A stretch of DNA of 16,457 nt, taken from assembly GCA_022710815.1 (NCBI GenBank), contig JAKLGF010000004.1, positions 1 through 16,457 on the forward strand, written 5' to 3'. Within the stretch, counting starts at the first letter, position 1. Each line of letters starts with the position of its first letter. Position numbers and translations under genes: made by a program. Source of the DNA: Patescibacteria group bacterium (GTDB lineage Bacteria > Patescibacteriota > Minisyncoccia > Minisyncoccales > JAGOPM01). Of this stretch, positions 7,851 through 14,442 are shown piece after piece. Below the pieces are notes generated by a model that was not told the origin of the DNA, did not search any database, and worked only from the letters and a program-made list of their open reading frames with translations.

Positions 7851-8132
7851 TTATTGTTTTTTATTCTCAAACTCTTGTTTTAATTCTTCGTAATACTGGA
7901 TTCTTCCAGTTAAAAAGTATTCTTCAATTTTTTGGGCTATACTATCCCCAATTCCGGGCAATTGCATTAAAGACTTAGTTCCCTTGCTTCTATAGATCTC
8001 AATTAAGTCTATTTGGTAAGTGTCCAAAAAACAAGCCGCAGCCTGGTAAACCCTGGGCTTGTGCTCTTCGCCTTTTAAATCCAGAAAATGCCCTATTTCA
8101 AAGAAAATCTTAGCTAAGTCTTCGTTTACCAT
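7851..8132 (-). CDS. Stand-alone Pol beta/PolX-type 8-kDa helix-hairpin-helix domain protein
   Basis: This 93-residue protein matches only the N-terminal DNA-binding/lyase domain of family X DNA polymerases. Visible are the start NEDLAKIFFEIG, then HKPRVYQAAACFL, the helix-hairpin-helix QLPGIGDSIAQKIEEYF (57-73) and TGRIQYYEELKQEF. It stops where a full PolX (about 570 residues) would continue into the palm. Aligned by eye to Pol beta LPGVGTKIAEKIDEF, Lys68 falls on the Schiff-base nucleophile Lys72. His24, Lys25 and Tyr29 fall on His34, Lys35 and Tyr39. A gapped-DNA-binding or AP/dRP-lyase role is therefore possible but inferred. The gene has its own ATG and stop and the next gene begins 1 nt later, so it is not a broken polymerase fragment. 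It is first in the operon with pyruvate kinase. Confidence 0.85.
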   Translation of the reverse strand: MVNEDLAKIFFEIGHFLDLKGEEHKPRVYQAAACFLDTYQIDLIEIYRSKGTKSLMQLPGIGDSIAQKIEEYFLTGRIQYYEELKQEFENKKQ

Positions 8133-8149
8133 GGCCTATTTGACAAACT

Positions 8150-8155
8150 ATTTTA
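8150..8155 (-). promoter_or_regulatory. Possible divergent -10 element for the HhH-pyk-Nudix operon
   Basis: On the minus strand TAAAAT (8155-8150) mirrors the plus-strand -10 across the palindrome. The predicted start lies about 10 nt before the ATG at 8132. No good -35 is visible (AGATTA at 17 nt), so the call rests on symmetry and position. Confidence 0.3.
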
Positions 8156-8166
8156 CAGCTGTAAAA
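8151..8166. promoter_or_regulatory. Perfect 16-bp palindrome, operator-like
   Basis: TTTTACAGCTGTAAAA equals its own reverse complement. It fills most of the -35/-10 spacer of the inositol-3-phosphate synthase promoter and overlaps the proposed -10 elements on both strands. A bound dimer would be expected to block both directions. The core TACA-N2-TGTA is the shape recognised by CopY/BlaI-type winged-helix repressors. No such regulator is encoded in this window. Confidence 0.6.
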
Positions 8167-8200
8167 TATATCTAATCTAATAATCTAAATTTAACACATT

Positions 8201-9304
8201 ATGAAAGAAATTAAAGTAGCTATCGCAGGGCTCGGAAACTGCGCCTCAAGCTTAATCCAGGGCATCTATTATTACAAAAACGTCAAAGATAATGACGAAT
8301 TAGTCCCAGGATTAATGCATAATGTCTTAGGAGGATACAAAATATCTGATATCAAGATTGTAGCTGCCTTTGATATTGATGAAAGAAAAGTTGGCAAAGA
8401 TGTTGCTCAGGCCATTTTTGCCCCACCTAATTGTACTAAGGTTTTTCAGAAAGATATTCCCAAAACCAATGTCAAAGTCCAAATGGCTCCAGTCTTAGAC
8501 GGAGTAGCTGACCACATGAAAAACTTCCCAGCCAGCCAAACCTTTGTTGTGGCTAAGGCTAAACCAGTTGATGTGGCTAAAGAATTAAAGAAAGTTAAAG
8601 CAGATATTCTAATCAGCTATATGCCAGTGGGAAGCCAGAAAGCTACTGAATATTATGCCCAAGCTGCCTTAGATGCTGGATGCGCTTTTGTTAACTGTAT
8701 GCCTGTCTTTATTGTCTCTGATGACAAATGGGGAGCTAAGTTCCAAAAAGCTGGAATCCCTTGTATTGGAGATGATATTAAGTCCCAAGTTGGAGCTACT
8801 ATTACTCATAGAGTATTAGCCCACTTGTTTGCTCAGAGAGGAGTTAAGATTGAAAGATCTTATCAGCTTAATGTGGGAGGTAATACAGACTTCTTGAACA
8901 TGTATGGAGAAAAATCCAGATTAAAGACTAAGAAGATTTCCAAAACCGAAGCAGTTGAATCTGAATTAGCCCAAAGGCTTGATTATGATAATCTCCATGT
9001 CGGACCATCAGACTATGTTCCCTTTCTCAAAGATAACAAAGTTTGCTTTATTAGGATTGAAGGAAGAAAATTCGGAGATGTGCCCATTAATTTAGAAATG
9101 CGCTTATCTGTAGAAGATTCTCCTAATTCTGCTGGTTGCGTTATTGATGCTGTCAGAATTCTGAAATTAGCTTTAGACAGAAAAATCGGAGGACCAATCC
9201 TTTCTGCTTCCTCTTACTTCATGAAACATCCGCCTCAGCAATTCACTGATGACAAAGCCAGAGAAATGATTGAAGAATTTATTCAAGGAAAAAGAGATAA
9301 GTAA
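8201..9304 (+). CDS. ino1: Inositol-3-phosphate synthase (actinobacterial/archaeal type)
   Basis: This NAD-dependent cytosolic enzyme cyclises glucose 6-phosphate to 1L-myo-inositol 3-phosphate, the first step towards inositol lipids and other inositol compounds. The sequence follows the mycobacterial Ino1 type closely. It shows the nucleotide-binding start VAIAGLGNCASSLIQG (6-21), LVPGLMH (34-40), SYMPVGS (139-145), the active-site stretch GDDIKSQVGATITHR (190-204), LNVGGNTDFLNM (223-234), KISKTEAV (245-252), HVGPSDYVPF (266-275), EGRKFGDVPINLE (287-299) and DSPNSAG (306-312). Its 367 residues are normal for this short bacterial form (yeast enzymes are over 500). It is transcribed alone from a near-consensus promoter and ends at a terminator 5 nt after the stop. 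No later enzyme of inositol lipid synthesis is in the window, so the end product is unknown. Confidence 0.96.
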   Translation: MKEIKVAIAGLGNCASSLIQGIYYYKNVKDNDELVPGLMHNVLGGYKISDIKIVAAFDIDERKVGKDVAQAIFAPPNCTKVFQKDIPKTNVKVQMAPVLDGVADHMKNFPASQTFVVAKAKPVDVAKELKKVKADILISYMPVGSQKATEYYAQAALDAGCAFVNCMPVFIVSDDKWGAKFQKAGIPCIGDDIKSQVGATITHRVLAHLFAQRGVKIERSYQLNVGGNTDFLNMYGEKSRLKTKKISKTEAVESELAQRLDYDNLHVGPSDYVPFLKDNKVCFIRIEGRKFGDVPINLEMRLSVEDSPNSAGCVIDAVRILKLALDRKIGGPILSASSYFMKHPPQQFTDDKAREMIEEFIQGKRDK

Positions 9305-9308
9305 TTTA

Positions 9309-9334
9309 AAAAACGCCCCCTTAGGGGCGTTTTT
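9309..9334. terminator. Bidirectional intrinsic terminator between convergent genes
   Basis: An 11-bp stem (AAAAACGCCCC at 9309-9319 with GGGGCGTTTTT at 9324-9334) has a CTTA loop and A/T runs on both sides, so it can act in either direction. It lies in the 32-nt gap between the inositol-3-phosphate synthase stop (9304) and the VWA protein stop (9337) and probably ends both transcripts. Confidence 0.9.
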
Positions 9335-9336
9335 AA

Positions 9337-12093
9337 TTATTGTACTCTTAACAAGATGGCTTGGAGGATAAAGTACTTTAGGGCTGCGTCCTGATCACTA
9401 CCTTGAGCAGCATTATGATAGGCTGAGAAGAAAATATATCCATTGCCATATTTAGTAAAGAAACTAATTGGGCCAGATGGTTCAGACAAGAAGATTCTAG
9501 CTACTGATTGATCTATTACATTTCCAGCCTTAGCTCCTCCCATGTCTTCATAAACAACAATTTTGTCTTTTCCTAAGACCATGGCTAGTTCTGCATCAAC
9601 AACATCAGCATCATGATTGCCTTGGGGGAAACTTCTAGAAGGACTGAATTGATTAGAGAAAAATCGATCTAAATAGCCATAATTTAAATCTGTTAAATAA
9701 ATGACTTTTTTGTCATTTAAGAACTGCTTCATAACATCAGCTGTACCCTGATCCATATTCCCATAGGCGCAATTCATGAAAATGACATCGTATTGAGAAA
9801 CATTGGCATAATTATTAACCTCAATGTTATCATCATATTTTACCTGAAGTCTATCAAGAATGTCTTGAATATGATCAAAATTACGTCTGGTCACCCCTAT
9901 CTTTATTGCTTTCATTTTACAATTATCATCACACAATTGAGTAGAGAGAAGCCATTCAAATTTGTCTTTCCCTGTTCTCCAGAAGAATCTATCCCAAGAT
10001 TCTGTCTTCTCGCATTCTTCTCCCCTGCCAATCTGGACTACGCCATCTCCACAATAGGGGCAAGGAGTAAGATCTCTAACCTGAGTTTCTGGGAATTCTT
10101 TTTTAACAGTTCCTCCGCTCTCATCTTTGTATTCCACTCTAGAATCAGGATAAACTTCTGCTAATTGGTCATTGGAAGTTTTGTAATAAACAACAAATTC
10201 TATTCTTCTGTGGCCTCTGAAATCTCCTAGATTCCAGACCAAAGTTGTTTGGCCTGTTGCTGGAGAATTATTAATCATTTGAGCAAAAGGAGGAATAGCT
10301 GGAGTTGGGGTGGGAGAAAATCTGGAATTGGCAGTCAAAACTTCATAGACCTTAACATCTTTGCAAAAAATATCTTTTTCTTGGACTTGGATTATTGAGA
10401 AAAGGATCTTGGCATATAGCTGAACTATTGAATCAGGCGTGGGAGCTTCGTAATATTTCCCCGGGCTGGACATGTTTTTAAGCAATGTTTTTGAAAAACT
10501 AGCTGCTGCCTGATGCTGCAAATCAATATTAGAAGCAGAATAGCGGATAATGTAATTTATTCCTTTATTGTTCTTAAATATCGTAGCCTGATTAACAGCA
10601 TAATTAGTGTAAATATTATCAGTTACAGGATAAGACAAGGAATCAGGGGCTTCCCCATTTTGGCCAGCATTAACTATTCCATCAGTAATAGTAATGATAA
10701 TTCTTTGAGCATTGGGTCTGGCTTTTTGACTGAACAAATCATTAGCCTTTTTGTAAGCATCGCCTAAGTTAGTAGAATTTCCTGTTATCTTAATATCCCC
10801 TATAGCTTTGGCGACTTGAGCAAAATCATTAGTTAACAAAGAAGCATTAGCATAACTAGCCCAATCAGAAAAAGTTATCAAAGCCACTCGGTCATGTTGA
10901 GAATCTAGTTTGTTAACAAAATCTTTAGCTGCTTGTTTGGTTCTGTCTAGAGCCAAATCCTTCATTGTTCCTGATTGATCAATGAGCAGAACAATATCCA
11001 AATCAGGCCTGGTTGAGGTTGTTGTCTGACCACCACAATAAATATCTAGAGTAATTTTGGCTTTTTGGCAATCATCAAGATTGGTTAATGGCTCTACTTG
11101 TTTGAAAACTTGGAAATCCTTTTCTTCTTGACCAACACGGTCCCTGATTAAACATACTTCTTTGCCACAATTACTAGCTAAACTGGTTTTAGTTGCTTTA
11201 GCACAAGCCTTGTAACAATAGTCTTCTTTTTTAGTATCAAAGTCAGAATAGAACCAGCCAAATTCCTGCTTGTTCCCATTAATGGGTTTGCTCAATTGCC
11301 CTCCGTCTTCTTTGTAGGAATTGGGAGTTTTTACATAGTATCTTCTGAAAAAGGCACAAACAGAATTAAGATTTCTAAAATCTGTTATTTCCCCCTTGAA
11401 ATAGGCGCTGGTTTCTTTAACAGCTACTGGGTAAAGAGTTTTGACATAAGGGATATTGGGGAAACAAAATTTCTCCCCTGCCCCAACAGAACTAATGGCC
11501 TGGCCATTATTATCTATCTTGTAGGCATAAGGAATAAAGCAATAAACATCTTTGTTGAAACTATATTGTATTTGTTCGTAGAAAACTTTGTTAGTAGTAA
11601 ATGTTTTCTCAGGAGTAGTAATTGGATTAGTTTTACCTTCTACCCACCACTTGAAATAATATTTAATAGCTACTGGCTTGCCTTCTGAAGACCAGGCTGA
11701 TGCGCTCAATGTTGCTTTCCCAACAGGAACATTAGCTAAACCATTTTCAATAATAACAGTTGGGGCTTTGGGAGGAACAGGAACATTGGCAGTTGGTTTT
11801 ATCAATTCATTAGAAATCTGAACAGCATATTTGTTGTTCATTAAAAAAGCAGGAGCTTTGATAACAAAGCTTCCTTTCTGAGATTTGAGATTCTCTAGGA
11901 TGATATATGAGGTGGGATTGTTTTTAGAATAAAGCCAGATACTAAAATCCTGATTAACAGCATCGGCTTTCAAATTAAAAGTTGTTCCGTCTTTTCCTAC
12001 AGAATATCCCAAGAAATTCACTGCCCCATTAGCAAAACAGAAAGGGACAAGAATTAATACCAAAAAGAAAAAAACTTTAACAAAAGCCTTCAT
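9337..12093 (-). CDS. Exported von Willebrand factor A protein with C-terminal amidotransferase-like domain
   Basis: The signal peptide covers about residues 1-20. Residues 25-215 are unrecognised beta-rich sequence with a PVPPKAP linker (105-111). Residues about 216-316 repeat the cysteine module of the PKD protein (VCAFF, GGQLSKP, YCYKACAK). Residues about 365-570 are a VWA domain with a metal-ion-dependent adhesion site: DQSGT (372-376), T441 in NSTNLGDA and D471 in ITITDG. The third DxSxS residue is Thr, a conservative change. Residues 678-725 carry CGDGVVQ...GEECE and CDDNC, like the DUF4215 motif of the protein at 2826-4421. Residues about 729-918 resemble a class I amidotransferase/ThuA-type fold (YDVIFMNCAYGN, KKVIYLTDLNYG, GNGYIFFSAYHN). 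Cys775 is not in a clear nucleophile-elbow setting, so catalysis is doubtful. There is no C-terminal anchor. The role is probably metal-dependent binding at the cell surface. Confidence 0.88.
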   Translation of the reverse strand: MKAFVKVFFFLVLILVPFCFANGAVNFLGYSVGKDGTTFNLKADAVNQDFSIWLYSKNNPTSYIILENLKSQKGSFVIKAPAFLMNNKYAVQISNELIKPTANVPVPPKAPTVIIENGLANVPVGKATLSASAWSSEGKPVAIKYYFKWWVEGKTNPITTPEKTFTTNKVFYEQIQYSFNKDVYCFIPYAYKIDNNGQAISSVGAGEKFCFPNIPYVKTLYPVAVKETSAYFKGEITDFRNLNSVCAFFRRYYVKTPNSYKEDGGQLSKPINGNKQEFGWFYSDFDTKKEDYCYKACAKATKTSLASNCGKEVCLIRDRVGQEEKDFQVFKQVEPLTNLDDCQKAKITLDIYCGGQTTTSTRPDLDIVLLIDQSGTMKDLALDRTKQAAKDFVNKLDSQHDRVALITFSDWASYANASLLTNDFAQVAKAIGDIKITGNSTNLGDAYKKANDLFSQKARPNAQRIIITITDGIVNAGQNGEAPDSLSYPVTDNIYTNYAVNQATIFKNNKGINYIIRYSASNIDLQHQAAASFSKTLLKNMSSPGKYYEAPTPDSIVQLYAKILFSIIQVQEKDIFCKDVKVYEVLTANSRFSPTPTPAIPPFAQMINNSPATGQTTLVWNLGDFRGHRRIEFVVYYKTSNDQLAEVYPDSRVEYKDESGGTVKKEFPETQVRDLTPCPYCGDGVVQIGRGEECEKTESWDRFFWRTGKDKFEWLLSTQLCDDNCKMKAIKIGVTRRNFDHIQDILDRLQVKYDDNIEVNNYANVSQYDVIFMNCAYGNMDQGTADVMKQFLNDKKVIYLTDLNYGYLDRFFSNQFSPSRSFPQGNHDADVVDAELAMVLGKDKIVVYEDMGGAKAGNVIDQSVARIFLSEPSGPISFFTKYGNGYIFFSAYHNAAQGSDQDAALKYFILQAILLRVQ

Positions 12094-12099
12094 GGAAAT

Positions 12100-12116
12100 T
12101 TTATACTTCTATTATA
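12100..12116 (-). promoter_or_regulatory. Possible -10 elements before the VWA protein gene
   Basis: The 29-nt gap between the methyltransferase stop and the VWA start holds TATAAT (12116-12111) and TATAAA (12105-12100) on the minus strand. They lie 17 and 6 nt before the ATG at 12093. The second would give a leaderless or nearly leaderless RNA. No clear -35 is present for either, and the gene may also be read from the methyltransferase transcript. Confidence 0.3.
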
Positions 12117-12122
12117 TCCCAA

Positions 12123-12848
12123 TTATGGTTTTTGGGCTATAAGATAAATGTTGGCAATGGCTTGATCAGATTTCTTTTTCACTTCTTTCTGATCCCTGTA
12201 AACCTTAATCACTTTAAATCCTGCCTGGAGGGCTAATTGTTCTAGTTCCCCATCAGTAAAGCAGTGTAAATATCTATTAGCAATTATTTTGCCCTCTTGG
12301 TCTTTCCAGGGGAAATATATATCATCAATGTCTATTTCTGACATTCCAAATATTCTTTTCATTGCGCTCTTCCAGATATAGTCCCAGGCTTTCTTGTTCA
12401 CATACATATTCCAAACCCTTAAAACCAATAATCCCTGAGGCTTTAAAACCCTTAAAGCCTCCTGCATATATAGAAGCCTGAATTCCTTGCTAGGAATATG
12501 GTGCAACACAGACATGGAAAAAACCTTATCAAAACTATTGTCCTCAAAAGGCAAAGCTAAGGCATCAGCTAATTGAAACTGAGCTTGGGGATAATTTTTT
12601 CTAGCATTATCAAGCAGGCTCTGGGAATTATCAATTCCTAAGTATTGAGCTTTCTTTTCTTTGATTAATTCAAATAATCTACCATTGGCACAGCCTGAAT
12701 CTAATACCCTGTCCCCTGGCTTTACATATTCCCCCAATTGTTTAATATCAGGCGTAATAAAGGCTCGGGTTCTTGTATAGTCATCAGCCAGCAGATTATA
12801 GTCCTCTTGCGTTTGAGCCATTATTTTTTTAGCAATTTCTGGTTTCAT
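12123..12848 (-). CDS. SAM-dependent methyltransferase of the Trm9/ALKBH8 tRNA wobble-uridine type
   Basis: This is a Rossmann-fold class I methyltransferase. It has SAM motif I VLDSGCANGR (48-57), the acidic residue in YLGIDNS (D73), ADALALPF (94-101) and SVLHHI (113-118). Two later features point to the Trm9/ALKBH8 subgroup: the N-terminal DYNLLADDYTRTR (compare the VYEEIAPHFSDTR-type start of that family) and RYLHCFTDGELEQL (192-205), like the RYYHxxxxGELExL stretch. Trm9 methylates 5-carboxymethyl-uridine-34 in tRNA to mcm5U using SAM; in eukaryotes it needs Trm112, which is not seen here. The divergent neighbour is Elp3, which makes the cm5U precursor, so the context fits. An alternative start at Met10 (12821) would leave 25 nt between the genes and aligns better with the family. 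The methyltransferase call is near certain; the tRNA substrate is inferred. Confidence 0.9.
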   Translation of the reverse strand: MKPEIAKKIMAQTQEDYNLLADDYTRTRAFITPDIKQLGEYVKPGDRVLDSGCANGRLFELIKEKKAQYLGIDNSQSLLDNARKNYPQAQFQLADALALPFEDNSFDKVFSMSVLHHIPSKEFRLLYMQEALRVLKPQGLLVLRVWNMYVNKKAWDYIWKSAMKRIFGMSEIDIDDIYFPWKDQEGKIIANRYLHCFTDGELEQLALQAGFKVIKVYRDQKEVKKKSDQAIANIYLIAQKP

Positions 12849-14442
12849 GAAAATAGATTACGATAAAATTATTGAATTATTAGTCAAGGAAAATCCCAAG
12901 GATTTTTCTGCTTTATCGCGTTTCAAACGCAAAATGGCCAAAACCCTTAAAATCCATACTTTGACTAATGTTGAATTGCTTAAACATTACCATAAATCAA
13001 GTGTCAAAAAAAGCCTCAAATTAGAGCTTTTGCTTAAAAAAAGACCTGTCCGCTCCCTTTCAGGAATTGTTAATGTTTCAGTCTTAACCAAACCCTATGC
13101 TTGCCCAGGCAAATGCTTGTATTGCCCAACCCAAGTTAATATGCCTAAAAGCTATTTAGCTGGAGAGCCAGCAGCCCAAAGAGCCCAGGATTTAAGCTTT
13201 GATCCTTACAAACAAACCTGGCAACGCTTGGAAGTTTTAGAAAGAGAAGGCCATAATGCTTCCAAAATTGATCTTAGAGTTATTGGAGGAACCTGGAGCT
13301 ATTATCCTAAAAAATACCGAGACTGGTTTGTAGGCCAATGCTTTAAAGCTTGCAATGATTTCAAATTAGATAAAAAACAAACTCCTGGTTCAAATCCTAA
13401 TTTAGCCAAAGAACAAAAGAAAAATGAATTGGCTAAATACAGAATCATTGGAATCTCAATTGAAACCAGACCCGACTATATCACTCAGAAAGAAATAATT
13501 CATTTAAGAGAATTGGGAGTAACTAAAGTAGAATTAGGAGTTCAATCAATTTTTGATTCTGTTTTGAACTTGAATTTAAGAGAACACAAAACAGAACAGA
13601 CAATTAAAGCTACCCAATTATTAAAAGATGCTGGGATAAAAGTATCTTATCAAATAATGCCTAATCTTTATGGCTCATCTCTTAAAAAAGATTTAGAGAT
13701 GTTTGACCAATTATTCTCTAATCCAGATTATTGCCCTGACTATTTAAAGATTTATCCTTTAGCTGTAGTTAAAGAAGCTCCGCTTTACCAACTCTACAAG
13801 GAAAAGAAATTCAAAACCTATTCCATCAAACAAATGAGGGATCTTTTGATTAAAATCAAAACCTCCCTTCCCTATTATGTCAGAGTAGAAAGAGTTATCA
13901 GAGATATTCCTTCTACTTACATTCAAAACCCAGGAGCTAAGGTTTCTAATTTGCGCCAATTGATTTTGGAACAAATGCACAAAGATGGTTTGAAATGTAA
14001 TTGTATTAGATGCCGGGAAATAAAGGAAAGGTTTGATGCTAAAGAAAAATTGTATTTGTTCAGAGAAGATTACAATGCTTCTAATGGCAAAGAAATATTT
14101 TTAACCTTTGAGGACAAAGAAAGAAAGCATTTACATAGTCTTTTGCGTTTGAGAATCCCTTCTCAAGTTATTGAGCACAAAAAACATTTCCTGCCTGTTT
14201 TGCAAGACTCTGCCATTATCCGTGAGGTCCATACCTATGGATCCCAAGTTCCTGTGGGCCAAAAAGCCAAAGCTACTCAACATAAAGGATTGGGCAAAAA
14301 GCTAATCAAAGAGGCAGAAAAGATTGTTAAAAAAGAATTCAAACTCAAAAACATTGCCGTTATTTCAGGCATTGGCGTAAGAGATTATTACAAGAAATTG
14401 GGGTACAAAGAAAAGGCAACCTATTTAACAAAGACTATTTAA
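12847..14442 (+). CDS. elp3: Elp3: tRNA uridine-34 carboxymethyl-modifying radical SAM/acetyltransferase
   Basis: This enzyme uses acetyl-CoA and radical SAM chemistry to install the carboxymethyl side chain on uridine 34 of tRNAs (cm5U). Residues 20-35 (FSALSRFKRKMAKTLK) are the basic tRNA-binding start. The radical SAM cluster motif is C86, C90 and C93 (CPGKCLYCPTQ), followed by LAGEPAAQRA, SFDPY and RVIGGTWS. ISIETRPDYI (203-212) and VELGVQSIFD (228-237) are core Elp3 strands, and CNCIRCREI (384-392) is the zinc-cysteine stretch. The acetyltransferase domain (about 400-531) has REVHTYGSQVPVG, the acetyl-CoA loop QHKGLGKKL (478-486) and GVRDYYKKLGY. At 531 residues it is full length. Bacterial and archaeal Elp3 act without the other Elongator subunits, and none is seen here. 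The start codon overlaps that of the divergent methyltransferase. The last 8 nt overlap the convergent Mur ligase. Confidence 0.96.
   Translation: MKIDYDKIIELLVKENPKDFSALSRFKRKMAKTLKIHTLTNVELLKHYHKSSVKKSLKLELLLKKRPVRSLSGIVNVSVLTKPYACPGKCLYCPTQVNMPKSYLAGEPAAQRAQDLSFDPYKQTWQRLEVLEREGHNASKIDLRVIGGTWSYYPKKYRDWFVGQCFKACNDFKLDKKQTPGSNPNLAKEQKKNELAKYRIIGISIETRPDYITQKEIIHLRELGVTKVELGVQSIFDSVLNLNLREHKTEQTIKATQLLKDAGIKVSYQIMPNLYGSSLKKDLEMFDQLFSNPDYCPDYLKIYPLAVVKEAPLYQLYKEKKFKTYSIKQMRDLLIKIKTSLPYYVRVERVIRDIPSTYIQNPGAKVSNLRQLILEQMHKDGLKCNCIRCREIKERFDAKEKLYLFREDYNASNGKEIFLTFEDKERKHLHSLLRLRIPSQVIEHKKHFLPVLQDSAIIREVHTYGSQVPVGQKAKATQHKGLGKKLIKEAEKIVKKEFKLKNIAVISGIGVRDYYKKLGYKEKATYLTKTI
12860..12887 (-). promoter_or_regulatory. 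Possible methyltransferase promoter inside the elp3 coding region
   Basis: On the minus strand TTGACT (12887-12882) is followed after 16 nt by TATCGT (12865-12860; 4 of 6). Transcription would start near 12853, about 5 nt before the ATG at 12848, or about 32 nt before the alternative ATG at 12821. Because the two genes abut, a promoter must lie within the opposite gene; this is the best candidate seen. Confidence 0.3.

Larger units (their letters stand above)
8140..8167 (+). promoter_or_regulatory. Sigma70-type promoter of inositol-3-phosphate synthase
   Basis: A perfect -35 TTGACA (8140-8145) is followed after 16 nt by TAAAAT (8162-8167; 5 of 6). The predicted RNA start is near 8174, giving a leader of about 27 nt before the ATG at 8201. 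This is the best promoter match in the window. The spacer and -10 are covered by a perfect palindrome. Confidence 0.65.

Noticed and set aside
6389..7870. Longer pyruvate kinase reading from 7870
   Set aside because: The first codon is TTG, it overlaps the upstream gene by 20 nt, and the added seven residues are not family-like. The ATG at 7849 directly follows the upstream stop.
9337..12093. VWA protein as a magnesium chelatase or other cytosolic VWA partner
   Set aside because: It has an N-terminal signal peptide and cysteine modules and no AAA+ neighbour, so it is an exported protein.
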